8,443 bases of DNA, taken from NCBI GenBank assembly GCA_013696915.1, contig JACCXR010000426.1:1-8443 (forward strand), written 5' to 3'. A program made the position numbers and the translations under genes. This document shows, piece by piece, positions 1 through 6,082 of the stretch (position 1 is its first letter; each line of letters starts with the position of its first letter). This DNA is from Euzebyaceae bacterium (GTDB taxonomy: Bacteria > Actinomycetota > Nitriliruptoria > Euzebyales > Egibacteraceae). The notes under the pieces are model-generated. The model worked only from the letters and a program-made list of their open reading frames with translations, was not told where the DNA came from and ran no database searches.

Positions 1-771
1 GATCCACCGGGCGGCCGACGAGGCGAGGAACAGGCAGGCGTCCGCGACGTCGTCGGGGCGGCCGAGGCGGCGCAGCGGAGCGGCGGCGTGCCACCGCGCG
101 ACGCCCTCCGGCCACTGCTCCGCCAGCCCGTCGCGGTCGATCAGCCCCGGCGAGACGGCGTTGACGCGGATGCCGTACGCGCCCAGCTCCAGCGCGGCCG
201 CGCGGGTGTGCATCAGCACGCCGGCCTTGGATGCGCTGTAGTGGCCGTGCATCGGCGCCGGGTTCTCGCCCTCGATGGACGCGATGTTCACGACGGCGCC
301 ACCGCCACCCTGCTCGATCATCCGACGCGCGACCGACCGAGTGCAGAGGAAGACGCTCCGCAGGTTGCCGGCCATCATCGCGTCCCATGCCTCCGCGGTG
401 GTGTCGAGGAACGCGGCGAGGGGCTGCACCCCGGCGTTGTTGACCAGGATGTCCACACGGCCGAAGGCCCCCACCGCGGCCTCGGTCAGGCGCGGGACCT
501 CGGCAGCGTCGGTCAGGTCGGCCTGCACGCCGACCGCGTTGCCGCCGGCCTCCGCGATGGCGGTCAGGACGGTGGCGGCCTCTGCGCCGCTGCGCCGGTG
601 GTGGAGGACCACGTCTGCGCCGGCCTCGGAGAACCGCCGCGCGATCCCGGCGCCGATGTTGCCGCCGGCGCCGGTCACCACGACCACCCGCCCGGTCAAG
701 TCGAGCAGCCGGTCGACGGGCGGCACCGCGCCCCGACCGACGGCGCCCGACGGCTGGTCGTCTGCGCCCAC
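1..771 (-). CDS. SDR family NAD(P)-dependent oxidoreductase (3' end cut by window)
   Basis: This is a classical short-chain dehydrogenase/reductase with 257 codons visible; the C-terminus runs off the left edge. Counting from the GTG at 771, the cofactor-binding glycine motif TGAGGNIG is at residues 33-40, NNAG at 111-114, the structural Asn at 136, the catalytic Ser at 165 (NIAS) and YxxxK at 178-182 (YSASK). The RVNAVSPG and GRPDDVADACLFLAS stretches are typical of about 250-residue family members, so only about 15 residues should be missing. The substrate cannot be read from the sequence. The start is uncertain. GTG at 771 lies one base after the stop of the upstream aldolase/SDR gene but has no Shine-Dalgarno and adds a poorly conserved leader. 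GTG at 726 has a GGGG stretch just upstream and begins shortly before the LDLTGR strand. The close spacing implies one operon and a related oxidation step, for example of a sugar, lactone or aldehyde. Confidence 0.9.
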   Translation of the reverse strand, partial: MGADDQPSGAVGRGAVPPVDRLLDLTGRVVVVTGAGGNIGAGIARRFSEAGADVVLHHRRSGAEAATVLTAIAEAGGNAVGVQADLTDAAEVPRLTEAAVGAFGRVDILVNNAGVQPLAAFLDTTAEAWDAMMAGNLRSVFLCTRSVARRMIEQGGGGAVVNIASIEGENPAPMHGHYSASKAGVLMHTRAAALELGAYGIRVNAVSPGLIDRDGLAEQWPEGVARWHAAAPLRRLGRPDDVADACLFLASSAARWI

Positions 772-772
772 G

Positions 773-2833
773 TCAGCGGGGGAAGGCGGCCGCGACGCCG
801 CCGTCGACCGTCAGGACGCAGCCGGTCATGCGCGACGCCGCGTCGGAGAGCAGGAACGCGACGCTGTCGGCGACGTCCTGGCCCCGCACCCGCACCTGCA
901 GCAGGTTTCGCCGGGCGTAGAAGTCCTCCAGTCCCTCCGGGGCGATGCCGTGCGCGGCCGCCCGCTCCCTGCGGACCTCCGCCGACCAGAGGCCGGACCC
1001 CTCGAACACGGCGTCGGGGTTCACCACGTTGACCCTGATCCCGTGCGCCCCGCCCTCGAGCGCGGCCACCCTGGCGAGCTGCACGGCCGCCGCCTTCGAG
1101 GCGCTGTACGCCCCGAAGCCGGCTCCCGGCCCGAAGGCGTTCTTCGACGCGACCACCACGGCGCTGCCGCCGAGCCCCTGTCGCTCCAGCGCCCGCAGCA
1201 CCCGCCGCGTCAGCAGGAACTGCCCGGTCGTGTTGACCTCCAGGCACCGCCGCCACTCGGCGCTCGACAGCTCGGTGAGCCGCCCGGTCGTCGCGATGCC
1301 GGCGCTGGCCACGAACCCGTCGATGCCGCCGAACCGGGCGATGCCGGCAGAGACGAGCTCGTCGACCACCTGCTCCTCGGTCAGGTCGCCGACGTGGACG
1401 GCCGGGGCGACGCCGTGGCGCTCCTCGAGCTCGGCGGTCAGGGCGGCGAGCCCGGCGCCGTCGAGGTCGCCGGCGACGACGGCCGCCCCCCGGGCGGCGA
1501 GGTCGCGGGCGACAGCGCGCCCGATGCCGGACGCCGCGCCGGTCACGCAGTAGATCCGGCCGGCGAACTCGCCCGGCGCGGGCCGCAACCGCAGCTTGTC
1601 GCGCTCCAGCGGCCAGTACTCGACGTCGAACGCGTCGGCGTCCGGCAGCGGGTCGACCGCGCCGAAGGCATCGATCGCCGTCGCCGCGACCAGGTGCGTG
1701 CGCAGCGCCACCTCGGCCGCCTGGACCGCATCGGCTTCGGTGACCCCCGCGGTCACCGCACCCAGCCCCGGCACGAGCGCCACGCGCGGCAGGGGATCGA
1801 GGGCGTCCATGCCCGGTGGCAGGCGGCACCGGTGGGCGGCGACCCACCGGTCGTGGCGTTCGACGTGGGCATCGACGGCGCCGCGGACGTCGCCCGCGTT
1901 TCGGATCACGACGGACCACGGCCGGATCCGCAGGATGTGGTCCGCGGTCGCCGCGCCGGCCGCCACGACCGCGTCGACGTCGGGCCGGTCGGCGAGCGGC
2001 CGCAGGGACCGGTCGACGTGGAGGACGCAGCGGCGGTCACGGGCCAGCCGTCCGCGCAGCGCGAGGAGCAGCTCCTCGGTCTCCCCCGGGCCGAGGTCGG
2101 TGGTCGTCCCGTCGGTGGCCGTCCCGTCGGGGCCCGTCCCGTCGGGGCCAGTCCCGTCGGGGGCCGTCCCCTCGGAAGCCTTCCCATCCGGGGCGCGGCG
2201 GCCGCGCCGTCCCGCCGTCCGCTGGGCGAGGTACGCGCGCGCCGCCGCCACGAGGGCGAGCGTCCGCTCGAGCGACTCCTCCGAGGTCTCGCCCCACGTC
2301 ACGAGGCCGTGGTGGGCGAGCACCACCGCGTCCCGTCCGGCGAGGTCGGCGACCAGGCGCGACAGGGTGAAGCCGGGACGGACGTAGTCGACGACGGCGA
2401 CCCCCTCCCCGAGCGCCTCCGCGACGACCCGGTGGCGGTCGGCGGCCTTGGTCAGGGCGACGATGGCGTCGGCGTGGACGTGGTCGACGTGGCGTGCGGG
2501 CAGGAAGGCGTGGAGCAGCGTCTCGATGGAGGGCCGCCGCGCTCCCGGATCGACCAGGCAGCGGGCGAGGTGGGCGGTCATCTCCTCGTCGGACATGGCC
2601 GTGCGCTCGCGGAGGGCCAGGACCGGCTCGAGCAGGACGCCCGGGAAGTCGGCGGCCGCGGCGGTCCGCAGGTCCGCTCCGCTGCCCTTGATCCGCAGGA
2701 CGGCCCGCGGCTGCCCGAGAAGGTCGTCTTCGAAGACCTTCACCGAGGTGTTCCCGCCGCCGTGGACCACCAGAGCGGGATCCGCGCCGATGCGCCGGGA
2801 GCGCTCGACCAGGGCGTCGAGATGGCGGCCCAC
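773..2833 (-). CDS. rhaEW: Bifunctional class II aldolase / short-chain dehydrogenase (L-rhamnulose-1-phosphate aldolase + lactaldehyde dehydrogenase type)
   Basis: This 686-residue fusion matches the RhaEW/YuxG architecture, which cleaves L-rhamnulose 1-phosphate to DHAP and L-lactaldehyde and oxidises the aldehyde to lactate with NAD. The N-terminal class II aldolase half shows GGGNTS (25-30, phosphate binding), KGSGADL (50-56), PSIETLLHAFLP (101-112), the HxH zinc ligands H118 and H120 in HVDHVHAD, and a further His pair, H174/H175, in AHHGLVTWGET. The C-terminal SDR half (about 424-686) shows TGAASGIG (431-438), a SAG in place of NNAG (510-512), Ser563 in ASKNAF, Y576xxxK580, NPDAVFEGSGLW (605-616) and the characteristic ending DGGVAAAFPR. 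Residues about 214-246 are an Asp-Gly-Thr-rich insertion encoded by a 15-bp tandem repeat. The start is GTG at 2833, with no Shine-Dalgarno but a promoter placed for a leaderless mRNA. No rhamnose isomerase or kinase is in the window, so the substrate is assigned from family resemblance only. Confidence 0.9.
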   Translation of the reverse strand: MGRHLDALVERSRRIGADPALVVHGGGNTSVKVFEDDLLGQPRAVLRIKGSGADLRTAAAADFPGVLLEPVLALRERTAMSDEEMTAHLARCLVDPGARRPSIETLLHAFLPARHVDHVHADAIVALTKAADRHRVVAEALGEGVAVVDYVRPGFTLSRLVADLAGRDAVVLAHHGLVTWGETSEESLERTLALVAAARAYLAQRTAGRRGRRAPDGKASEGTAPDGTGPDGTGPDGTATDGTTTDLGPGETEELLLALRGRLARDRRCVLHVDRSLRPLADRPDVDAVVAAGAATADHILRIRPWSVVIRNAGDVRGAVDAHVERHDRWVAAHRCRLPPGMDALDPLPRVALVPGLGAVTAGVTEADAVQAAEVALRTHLVAATAIDAFGAVDPLPDADAFDVEYWPLERDKLRLRPAPGEFAGRIYCVTGAASGIGRAVARDLAARGAAVVAGDLDGAGLAALTAELEERHGVAPAVHVGDLTEEQVVDELVSAGIARFGGIDGFVASAGIATTGRLTELSSAEWRRCLEVNTTGQFLLTRRVLRALERQGLGGSAVVVASKNAFGPGAGFGAYSASKAAAVQLARVAALEGGAHGIRVNVVNPDAVFEGSGLWSAEVRRERAAAHGIAPEGLEDFYARRNLLQVRVRGQDVADSVAFLLSDAASRMTGCVLTVDGGVAAAFPR
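2106..2195 (-). repeat. 15-bp tandem repeat, six units, within the aldolase/SDR gene
   Basis: Six consecutive 15-base units follow the pattern GTCCCGTCGGNGGCC on the plus strand. The four units at 2106-2165 are nearly identical, and those at 2166-2195 have diverged. The period keeps the frame; on the minus strand the units encode five-residue steps such as DGTGP, DGTAT and EGTAP. The tract falls after the last helix of the aldolase zinc-site region, where related proteins have a variable loop. It is therefore probably a flexible insertion that expanded by replication slippage. Confidence 0.9.
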
Positions 2834-2839
2834 GCCGAG

Positions 2840-2869
2840 ACGCTAGGCTCGCGGCTCCGGCGTTGTCAA
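2840..2869 (-). promoter_or_regulatory. Housekeeping-type promoter for the aldolase/SDR operon, leaderless arrangement
   Basis: On the minus strand, 2869-2864 reads TTGACA (perfect -35 consensus). After an 18-base spacer, 2845-2840 reads TAGCGT, which fits the actinobacterial TAnnnT -10 box. Six bases separate the -10 box from the GTG start at 2833, so transcription would be expected to begin at or within a base of that G. This would give a leaderless mRNA, in keeping with the absence of a Shine-Dalgarno. The transcription start is inferred from spacing. Confidence 0.7.
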
Positions 2870-2873
2870 CCGG
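2857..2873. promoter_or_regulatory. Imperfect inverted repeat overlapping the -35 box (possible operator)
   Basis: The plus strand reads CCGG-C-GTTG-T-CAAC-CGG. A perfect GTTG/CAAC pair is centred on T2866 and flanked by CCGG/CGG with one extra base on the left. It covers the -35 hexamer of the minus-strand aldolase promoter and lies about 30 bases before the start of the divergent phosphorylase gene. A repressor bound here could control one or both directions. The repeat is short and no regulator gene is present, so this is tentative. Confidence 0.3.
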
Positions 2874-2891
2874 GGCCGGACCGTGGGCGGC

Positions 2892-2898
2892 GGGGGGA
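2892..2898 (+). promoter_or_regulatory. Ribosome binding site that fixes the phosphorylase start at GTG 2904
   Basis: GGGGGGA at 2892-2898 sits five bases before GTG 2904. The in-frame GTG at 2883 has no comparable purine run upstream, so 2904 is the better start. Confidence 0.6.
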
Positions 2899-2903
2899 CC
2901 AGT

Positions 2904-3713
2904 GTGGACACTGAGCACGGGCGGGTGGGCGTGACCTCCGCCGAGCGGCCGGCGCCGTTGACGAGGGTGCGCCCCGCGGACGTGGCCGCGGCCGTGCTCG
3001 TGGTCGGCGACCCCGCGCGCGTCGACGAGGCGGCCGGGCTGCTTGACGGGGCCCGCCGGGTGGCGTCGGCCAGGGAGTACGTGACCTGCACCGGTTCGCT
3101 TGCGGGCACCCGCCTGACCGTCGCCTCGCACGGCGTCGGCAGCGCGGGCGCCGCCGTCTGCTTCGAGGAACTCGCGCGGGCCGGCGCCCGGGTGATCGTG
3201 CGGGCCGGCACCTGCGGGGCGCTTCAACCCGGCATCGGTGACGGCGACCTGGTGATCGCCACGGGGGCCGTCCGCGACGAGGGCACGACACCGCGACTGC
3301 TCCCGCTCGGCTACCCGGCGCTCGCGGACGCCGACGTGGTTGCGGCGCTGGGGCAGGCCGCGCGGCGGGAACTGCCCGGAGCCGTCCACCGCGGCGTGGT
3401 CGCAACGACCGACACGTTCTACCCTTCGGCGGTGCTCGGGCCGGCGTGGCGTGTGTGGCACGACGCCGGGGTGCTCGCGATCGAGATGGAGCTCGCGGCG
3501 CTGCTGGTCGTCAGCGCCCTGCACGGCATCCGGGCGGGCGGGATCCTGACGGTCGACGGCAACCTGCTGACGGCCTCGCAGGACATGCGTGACTACGACC
3601 CGCATCGCGAGGTCGTGTCGACCGCGAAGGCGGCCATGCTGGAGGTGGCCCTGCGCGCGCTGGCCGCCTTGACGCGCTCCCCCGCGCGGGTCGCCGCAGG
3701 ACCGCAGCGGTGA
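2904..3713 (+). CDS. Nucleoside phosphorylase, uridine phosphorylase family (PNP/UDP superfamily)
   Basis: This 269-residue protein belongs to the family that cleaves nucleosides with phosphate to a free base and (deoxy)ribose 1-phosphate in the cytoplasm. Counting from GTG 2904, visible motifs are GDPARV (35-40, phosphate loop), REYVT (58-62), VRAGTCGALQPGIGDGDLVI (99-118, matching the GTTGAIQPHINVGD signature region of E. coli Udp), TTDTFYPS (168-175) and EMELAAL (194-200, the ribose-binding EME-type motif). In E. coli Udp, DTFYP is followed by GQERYD, whose Gln and Arg recognise the pyrimidine. Here that stretch and the following loop are replaced by a shorter SAVLGPAWRVW, so base specificity is uncertain and a purine or other substrate is possible. 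The stop overlaps the next gene by four bases, implying coupled translation with the DUF985 cupin. The gene is divergent from the aldolase operon. Confidence 0.88.
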   Translation: MDTEHGRVGVTSAERPAPLTRVRPADVAAAVLVVGDPARVDEAAGLLDGARRVASAREYVTCTGSLAGTRLTVASHGVGSAGAAVCFEELARAGARVIVRAGTCGALQPGIGDGDLVIATGAVRDEGTTPRLLPLGYPALADADVVAALGQAARRELPGAVHRGVVATTDTFYPSAVLGPAWRVWHDAGVLAIEMELAALLVVSALHGIRAGGILTVDGNLLTASQDMRDYDPHREVVSTAKAAMLEVALRALAALTRSPARVAAGPQR

Positions 3714-4156
3714 CCGGCGCAGAGGTGGCCGCCATCCTCGGTCTCGCGCCGCTCGAGCGCGAGGGGGGCCTGTACCGGCAGACCTACGCCGATGCCCACT
3801 CGGCGGCGATCTACTTCCTGCTCGTCGCCCCGGACTTCTCGGCGCTGCACCGCCTCGACGCGCCCGAGGTCTACCACCACTACGCGGGCGACCCGGCCCG
3901 CATGCTGCTGCTGCACCCCGGCGGCCGCGTCGAGGAGCCGGTGCTCGGGCCGGGCATCCGCGACGGGCAGCGCCCGCAGTTCACGGTCCCGGCCGGCGTG
4001 TGGCAGGGCTCCGCGACGGTCGGGGCGTGGAGCCTGCTGGGCTGCACCACGGCGCCCGGCTTCCGCTGGGAGGGCTTCGAGCTCGGATGCTCCGCCGACC
4101 TCAGGGCGGGCTGGCCCGGCGCGGCCGCGCGCATCGCCGAACTCACCCGATCATGA
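3710..4156 (+). CDS. Cupin domain-containing protein, DUF985 family
   Basis: This 148-residue single-domain protein is the usual length for DUF985 (PF06172, a YML079w-like cupin fold). Family landmarks are EVAAILGLAPLEREGGLYRQTY (4-25), STAIYFLL-like SAAIYFLLVAPDFSALHRL (31-49), EVYHHYAGDP (53-62), LGPGIRDGQRPQFTVPAGVWQG (79-100) and LLGCTTAPGF (109-118). His47, Glu53, His56 and His57 lie where cupins place metal or ligand contacts. The biochemical function of the family is not settled; sugar or nucleotide-sugar binding has been suggested from its fold. The GTG start at 3710 shares GTGA with the stop of the phosphorylase, so the two are almost certainly co-translated. The cupin may act on, or sense, a product of that enzyme, which is inference. 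Confidence 0.88.
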   Translation: MTGAEVAAILGLAPLEREGGLYRQTYADAHSAAIYFLLVAPDFSALHRLDAPEVYHHYAGDPARMLLLHPGGRVEEPVLGPGIRDGQRPQFTVPAGVWQGSATVGAWSLLGCTTAPGFRWEGFELGCSADLRAGWPGAAARIAELTRS

Positions 4157-4200
4157 CCGTGGCCTCAAGCGGGCTCGTCTCCGCGTCGATACCGACGGGC

Positions 4201-4246
4201 GAGCCCCCGTCGTCCTGTCACCCCCCGTGCGGGACGGCGGGGGCTC
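4201..4246. terminator. Strong hairpin between convergent cupin and ppk2 genes (bidirectional terminator)
   Basis: GAGCCCCCGTCGTCC at 4201-4215 pairs with GGACGGCGGGGGCTC at 4232-4246, giving a 15-bp stem with one U-G wobble and a 16-base loop that contains a further CAC/GTG pair. It lies 45 bases after the cupin stop and 38 bases beyond the ppk2 stop. There is no T tract on either side, as is common in high-GC actinobacteria, so termination is inferred from position and stability. Confidence 0.7.
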
Positions 4247-4283
4247 ACCCGGGCCGCCGGCGTCCGGCTCGAGTAGGCCTCGA

Positions 4284-5090
4284 CTACGCCGGGAAGCGCT
4301 CCGGCACGACGTGGTGCTCGCTGCGAGGCGGGCGCTGGTACTCCTCCTTCGGCCGGCGCGGCGGCAGCTCCAGCGGCGGCGGCGTGATGTCCTCGTAGTC
4401 GACGCTGTCGAGGATGTGGCTGATGCAGTTGACCCGCGCGCGCCGCTTGTCGTCGGACTCGACGGTGTACCAGGGCGCCTCGGGGATGTCGCAGTAGGAG
4501 AACATCTCGTCCTTGGCCTTGGAGTACTCCACCCACTTGTCGCGCGACTCGAGGTCCATCGGGCTCAGCTTCCACCGCTTCGCGGGATCCTCCACCCGCG
4601 CTTGGAAGCGCCGCTCCTGCTCCTCGTCGCTGACCGAGAACCAGTACTTGAGCAGGACGATCCCGGACCGCACGAGCATGCGCTCGAACTCCGGGCACGA
4701 CCGGAGGAACTCCCGGTACTCCCGCTCCGTGCAGAACCCCATCACGTACTCGACGCCGGCCCGGTTGTACCAGCTGCGGTCGAACAGGACGATCTCCCCG
4801 GCTGCCGGCAGGTGGGGGGCGTAGCGCTGGAAGTACCACTGGGTCTGCTCGCGGTCCGACGGCGCTGACAGCGCCACGATGCGCGCGTCGCGGGGGTTCA
4901 GGGGCTCGACGATCCGCTTGATGACCCCGCCCTTGCCGGCCGCGTCCCGGCCCTCGAACAGGATCACGACCCGCAGCCCCTGCGCCTTCACCCAGTACTG
5001 CAGGAGCACCAGCTCGTGCTGCAGCCGCTCGAGCTCCTCCTCGTACAGCTTCTTCTTCAGCCTGGACAGCTTCACCAGCGGTTCGTCCAC
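4284..5090 (-). CDS. ppk2: Polyphosphate kinase 2 (PPK2 family, class I type)
   Basis: This 268-residue cytoplasmic enzyme transfers phosphate between polyphosphate and nucleotides; class I members mainly make ATP or GTP from the diphosphates. Counting from GTG 5090, the Walker A motif GRDAAGKGG is at 47-55, the Walker B region EIVLFDRSWYNRAG at 99-112, VMGFC at 116-120 and LLKYWFSVS at 146-154. The lid segment, with RF, R165, RWKLSPMDLES and KWVEY, spans 161-189, followed by APWYTV and the DDKRRARVN stretch (205-221). A Pro/Arg-rich tail (237-268) follows the core. GTG 5090 is chosen because AAGGAG lies six bases upstream; a TTG at 5105 would add five residues but has no Shine-Dalgarno. The gene converges on the DUF985 cupin and is divergent from the coiled-coil membrane protein. 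No clear promoter is visible in the 122-base gap. Confidence 0.93.
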   Translation of the reverse strand: MDEPLVKLSRLKKKLYEEELERLQHELVLLQYWVKAQGLRVVILFEGRDAAGKGGVIKRIVEPLNPRDARIVALSAPSDREQTQWYFQRYAPHLPAAGEIVLFDRSWYNRAGVEYVMGFCTEREYREFLRSCPEFERMLVRSGIVLLKYWFSVSDEEQERRFQARVEDPAKRWKLSPMDLESRDKWVEYSKAKDEMFSYCDIPEAPWYTVESDDKRRARVNCISHILDSVDYEDITPPPLELPPRRPKEEYQRPPRSEHHVVPERFPA

Positions 5091-5096
5091 GCGGCG

Positions 5097-5102
5097 CTCC
5101 TT
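5097..5102 (-). promoter_or_regulatory. Shine-Dalgarno AAGGAG deciding the ppk2 start
   Basis: On the minus strand AAGGAG ends six bases before GTG 5090. It lies inside the extension that would be read from the upstream TTG at 5105, which makes the shorter GTG-initiated form the more likely one. Confidence 0.75.
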
Positions 5103-5201
5103 CAAGTCGTGCCGGCAGCGCTCCCCTACCCAGCCGCCGCCCTGCCCATCCGGCGGACATCCCCGCCCGGCGGGTGCGGCACACTGGCGTGACGCGACAG
5201 C

Positions 5202-5207
5202 GAGGGG
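5202..5207 (+). promoter_or_regulatory. Shine-Dalgarno GAGGGG deciding the start of the coiled-coil membrane protein
   Basis: GAGGGG lies five bases before GTG 5213. An in-frame GTG at 5174 would add 13 basic residues and has no comparable site. Confidence 0.6.
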
Positions 5208-5212
5208 CTCGA

Positions 5213-5977
5213 GTGGACGAGGAGAACAGGACCCGGCGTCTCGACCCGCGGGAGACCTCGCGCCTCGAGCGTCCGGACCGCGGGTGGAGCGCAGCCGACC
5301 ATCCTGACGTCCGGTATGCCTCCGCCGAGGAGGAGCCCGTCGAGCAGGAGTGGAGCACTCCCGCGCCCGAGGAGCCGCGGGGCCGGCAGTGGTCCACCCC
5401 GGCCGTGGTGCTCTGGTCGGTGGTCGGCCTGCTCGTGGGCGCCATCCTCGCGCTGCTGCTGCTGCCCGACGAGGCCGCGACCGTCCCGGCCGGAGACCCT
5501 GCCGCGGAGGCGTTGGCGGAGGCGGAGACGGCCCTCGGCCAGCGGGAGGCGCTGCTCGCCGAGCGTGACCGCACGATCGGGGAGCTGAACGCGGGCATCG
5601 CCGAGCGCGACGCCGCTATCGCCGACCTTGACGCCCGCATCGCCGACCGTGACGCCCGCATCGCCGAGCTCACCGAACAACTCGCCCGGGCAGCCGAGGC
5701 GCCGGACCAGCCGGCCGACACCGCGGCGGAGCAGGCGCTCGCAGAGCGCAGCGCCGCACTGGACGCGCGCGAGACGGCGCTCGTCGAACGCGCGGCCGCG
5801 CTCGACGCACGGGAGGCCGCCGTCGCAGCGCGGGAGGCGGCGGCCGACGACGGCGGCGTCCCGCCGCTCGACCTGCCGTCGGAACTCCCCGACGTCGATC
5901 TGCCCACCGTCGAGGAGGGCCGGGGAGTGCTCGAGCGCCTGCGTGACCGGCTGCTGGACATCTTCGGCGGCCAGTAG
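5213..5977 (+). CDS. Single-pass membrane protein with two coiled-coil blocks, function unknown
   Basis: I do not recognise a family for this 254-residue protein. Residues 1-60 are hydrophilic and charged, without a signal peptide, and contain a doubled WSTP motif (EWSTP at 46-50, QWSTP at 59-63). Residues about 64-84 form one strongly hydrophobic helix (AVVLWSVVGLLVGAILALLL), followed by Asp-Glu. The basic N-terminus suggests it stays inside and the C-terminal part lies outside, though this is inferred. Residues 96-160 and 171-212 are Ala/Glu/Arg-rich coiled coils with regular heptads. The tail has a Pro/Asp-rich stretch (216-232) and an amphipathic end (ERLRDRLLDIFGG). The design suggests a spacer or scaffold between membrane and envelope, or a partner that oligomerises through the coil. 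It stands alone between divergent ppk2 and the convergent kinase gene. GTG 5213 is chosen for its Shine-Dalgarno. Confidence 0.8.
   Translation: MDEENRTRRLDPRETSRLERPDRGWSAADHPDVRYASAEEEPVEQEWSTPAPEEPRGRQWSTPAVVLWSVVGLLVGAILALLLLPDEAATVPAGDPAAEALAEAETALGQREALLAERDRTIGELNAGIAERDAAIADLDARIADRDARIAELTEQLARAAEAPDQPADTAAEQALAERSAALDARETALVERAAALDAREAAVAAREAAADDGGVPPLDLPSELPDVDLPTVEEGRGVLERLRDRLLDIFGGQ
5588..5671 (+). repeat. Four 21-bp tandem units encoding heptads (first coiled-coil block)
   Basis: Four in-frame 21-base units encode NAGIAER, DAAIADL, DARIADR and DARIAEL (residues 126-153). The last two units share all but the final few bases. Each unit is exactly one coiled-coil heptad, so the coil seems to have grown by duplication of heptad-sized DNA. 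Confidence 0.85.
5735..5839 (+). repeat. Five 21-bp units encoding heptads (second coiled-coil block)
   Basis: Five heptads, ALAERSA, ALDARET, ALVERAA, ALDAREA and AVAAREA, follow one another at residues 175-209. They are more diverged at the DNA level than the first block but keep Ala and Leu/Val at fixed heptad positions, with E/D-R pairs between. Confidence 0.8.
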
Positions 5978-6018
5978 GTTCCTGACCACCGGGGGCGGGC
6001 CCATGCGACAGCCGGCGC

Positions 6019-6050
6019 CCGTGCGGACGGACAGCGGCCCGTCCGCCCGG
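6019..6050. terminator. Hairpin in the gap between convergent coiled-coil and kinase genes
   Basis: GCGGACGG at 6023-6030 pairs with CCGTCCGC at 6039-6046 around an 8-base loop. The stem is extended by CCG/CGG (6019-6021 and 6048-6050) across one mismatch. It begins about 40 bases after the membrane-protein stop. No T tract follows, so the terminator role rests on position. Confidence 0.5.
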
Positions 6051-6055
6051 ACCGC

Positions 6056-6073
6056 GGCCGCCCTTCGGCGGCC
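6056..6073. terminator. Second hairpin, just beyond the kinase stop
   Basis: GGCCGCC at 6056-6062 pairs perfectly with GGCGGCC at 6067-6073 around a four-base loop (GAAG as read on the minus strand). It starts about ten bases after the kinase stop codon, so on the minus strand it is the first structure met by polymerase leaving the kinase operon. Confidence 0.5.
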
Positions 6074-6082
6074 CGGGCTCGC

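Noticed and set aside
2106..2195. 15-bp repeat array considered as a CRISPR or iteron array
   Set aside because: The units are contiguous without spacers, in frame with the gene, and lie inside a coding region.
2863..2868. TTGTCA as a possible plus-strand -35 for the phosphorylase gene
   Set aside because: It matches five of six consensus bases, but no acceptable -10 follows at 16-19 bases. It is the other strand of the aldolase -35 box.
275..2914. Very long open frame on the plus strand (879 codons) opposite the aldolase/SDR gene
   Set aside because: Its translation is low-complexity Arg/Gly/Ala/Pro with no domain, and it lies antisense to a gene with full catalytic motifs. In GC-rich DNA the antisense frame is often free of stops.
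2037..3605. Minus-strand open frame (522 codons) crossing the aldolase N-terminus and the phosphorylase
   Set aside because: It reads Arg/Pro/Gly-rich shadow sequence and would run through a promoter and two well-defined genes.
5174..5212. Longer start at GTG 5174 for the coiled-coil protein
   Set aside because: The extra 13 residues have no Shine-Dalgarno before them, whereas GTG 5213 has GAGGGG at five bases.
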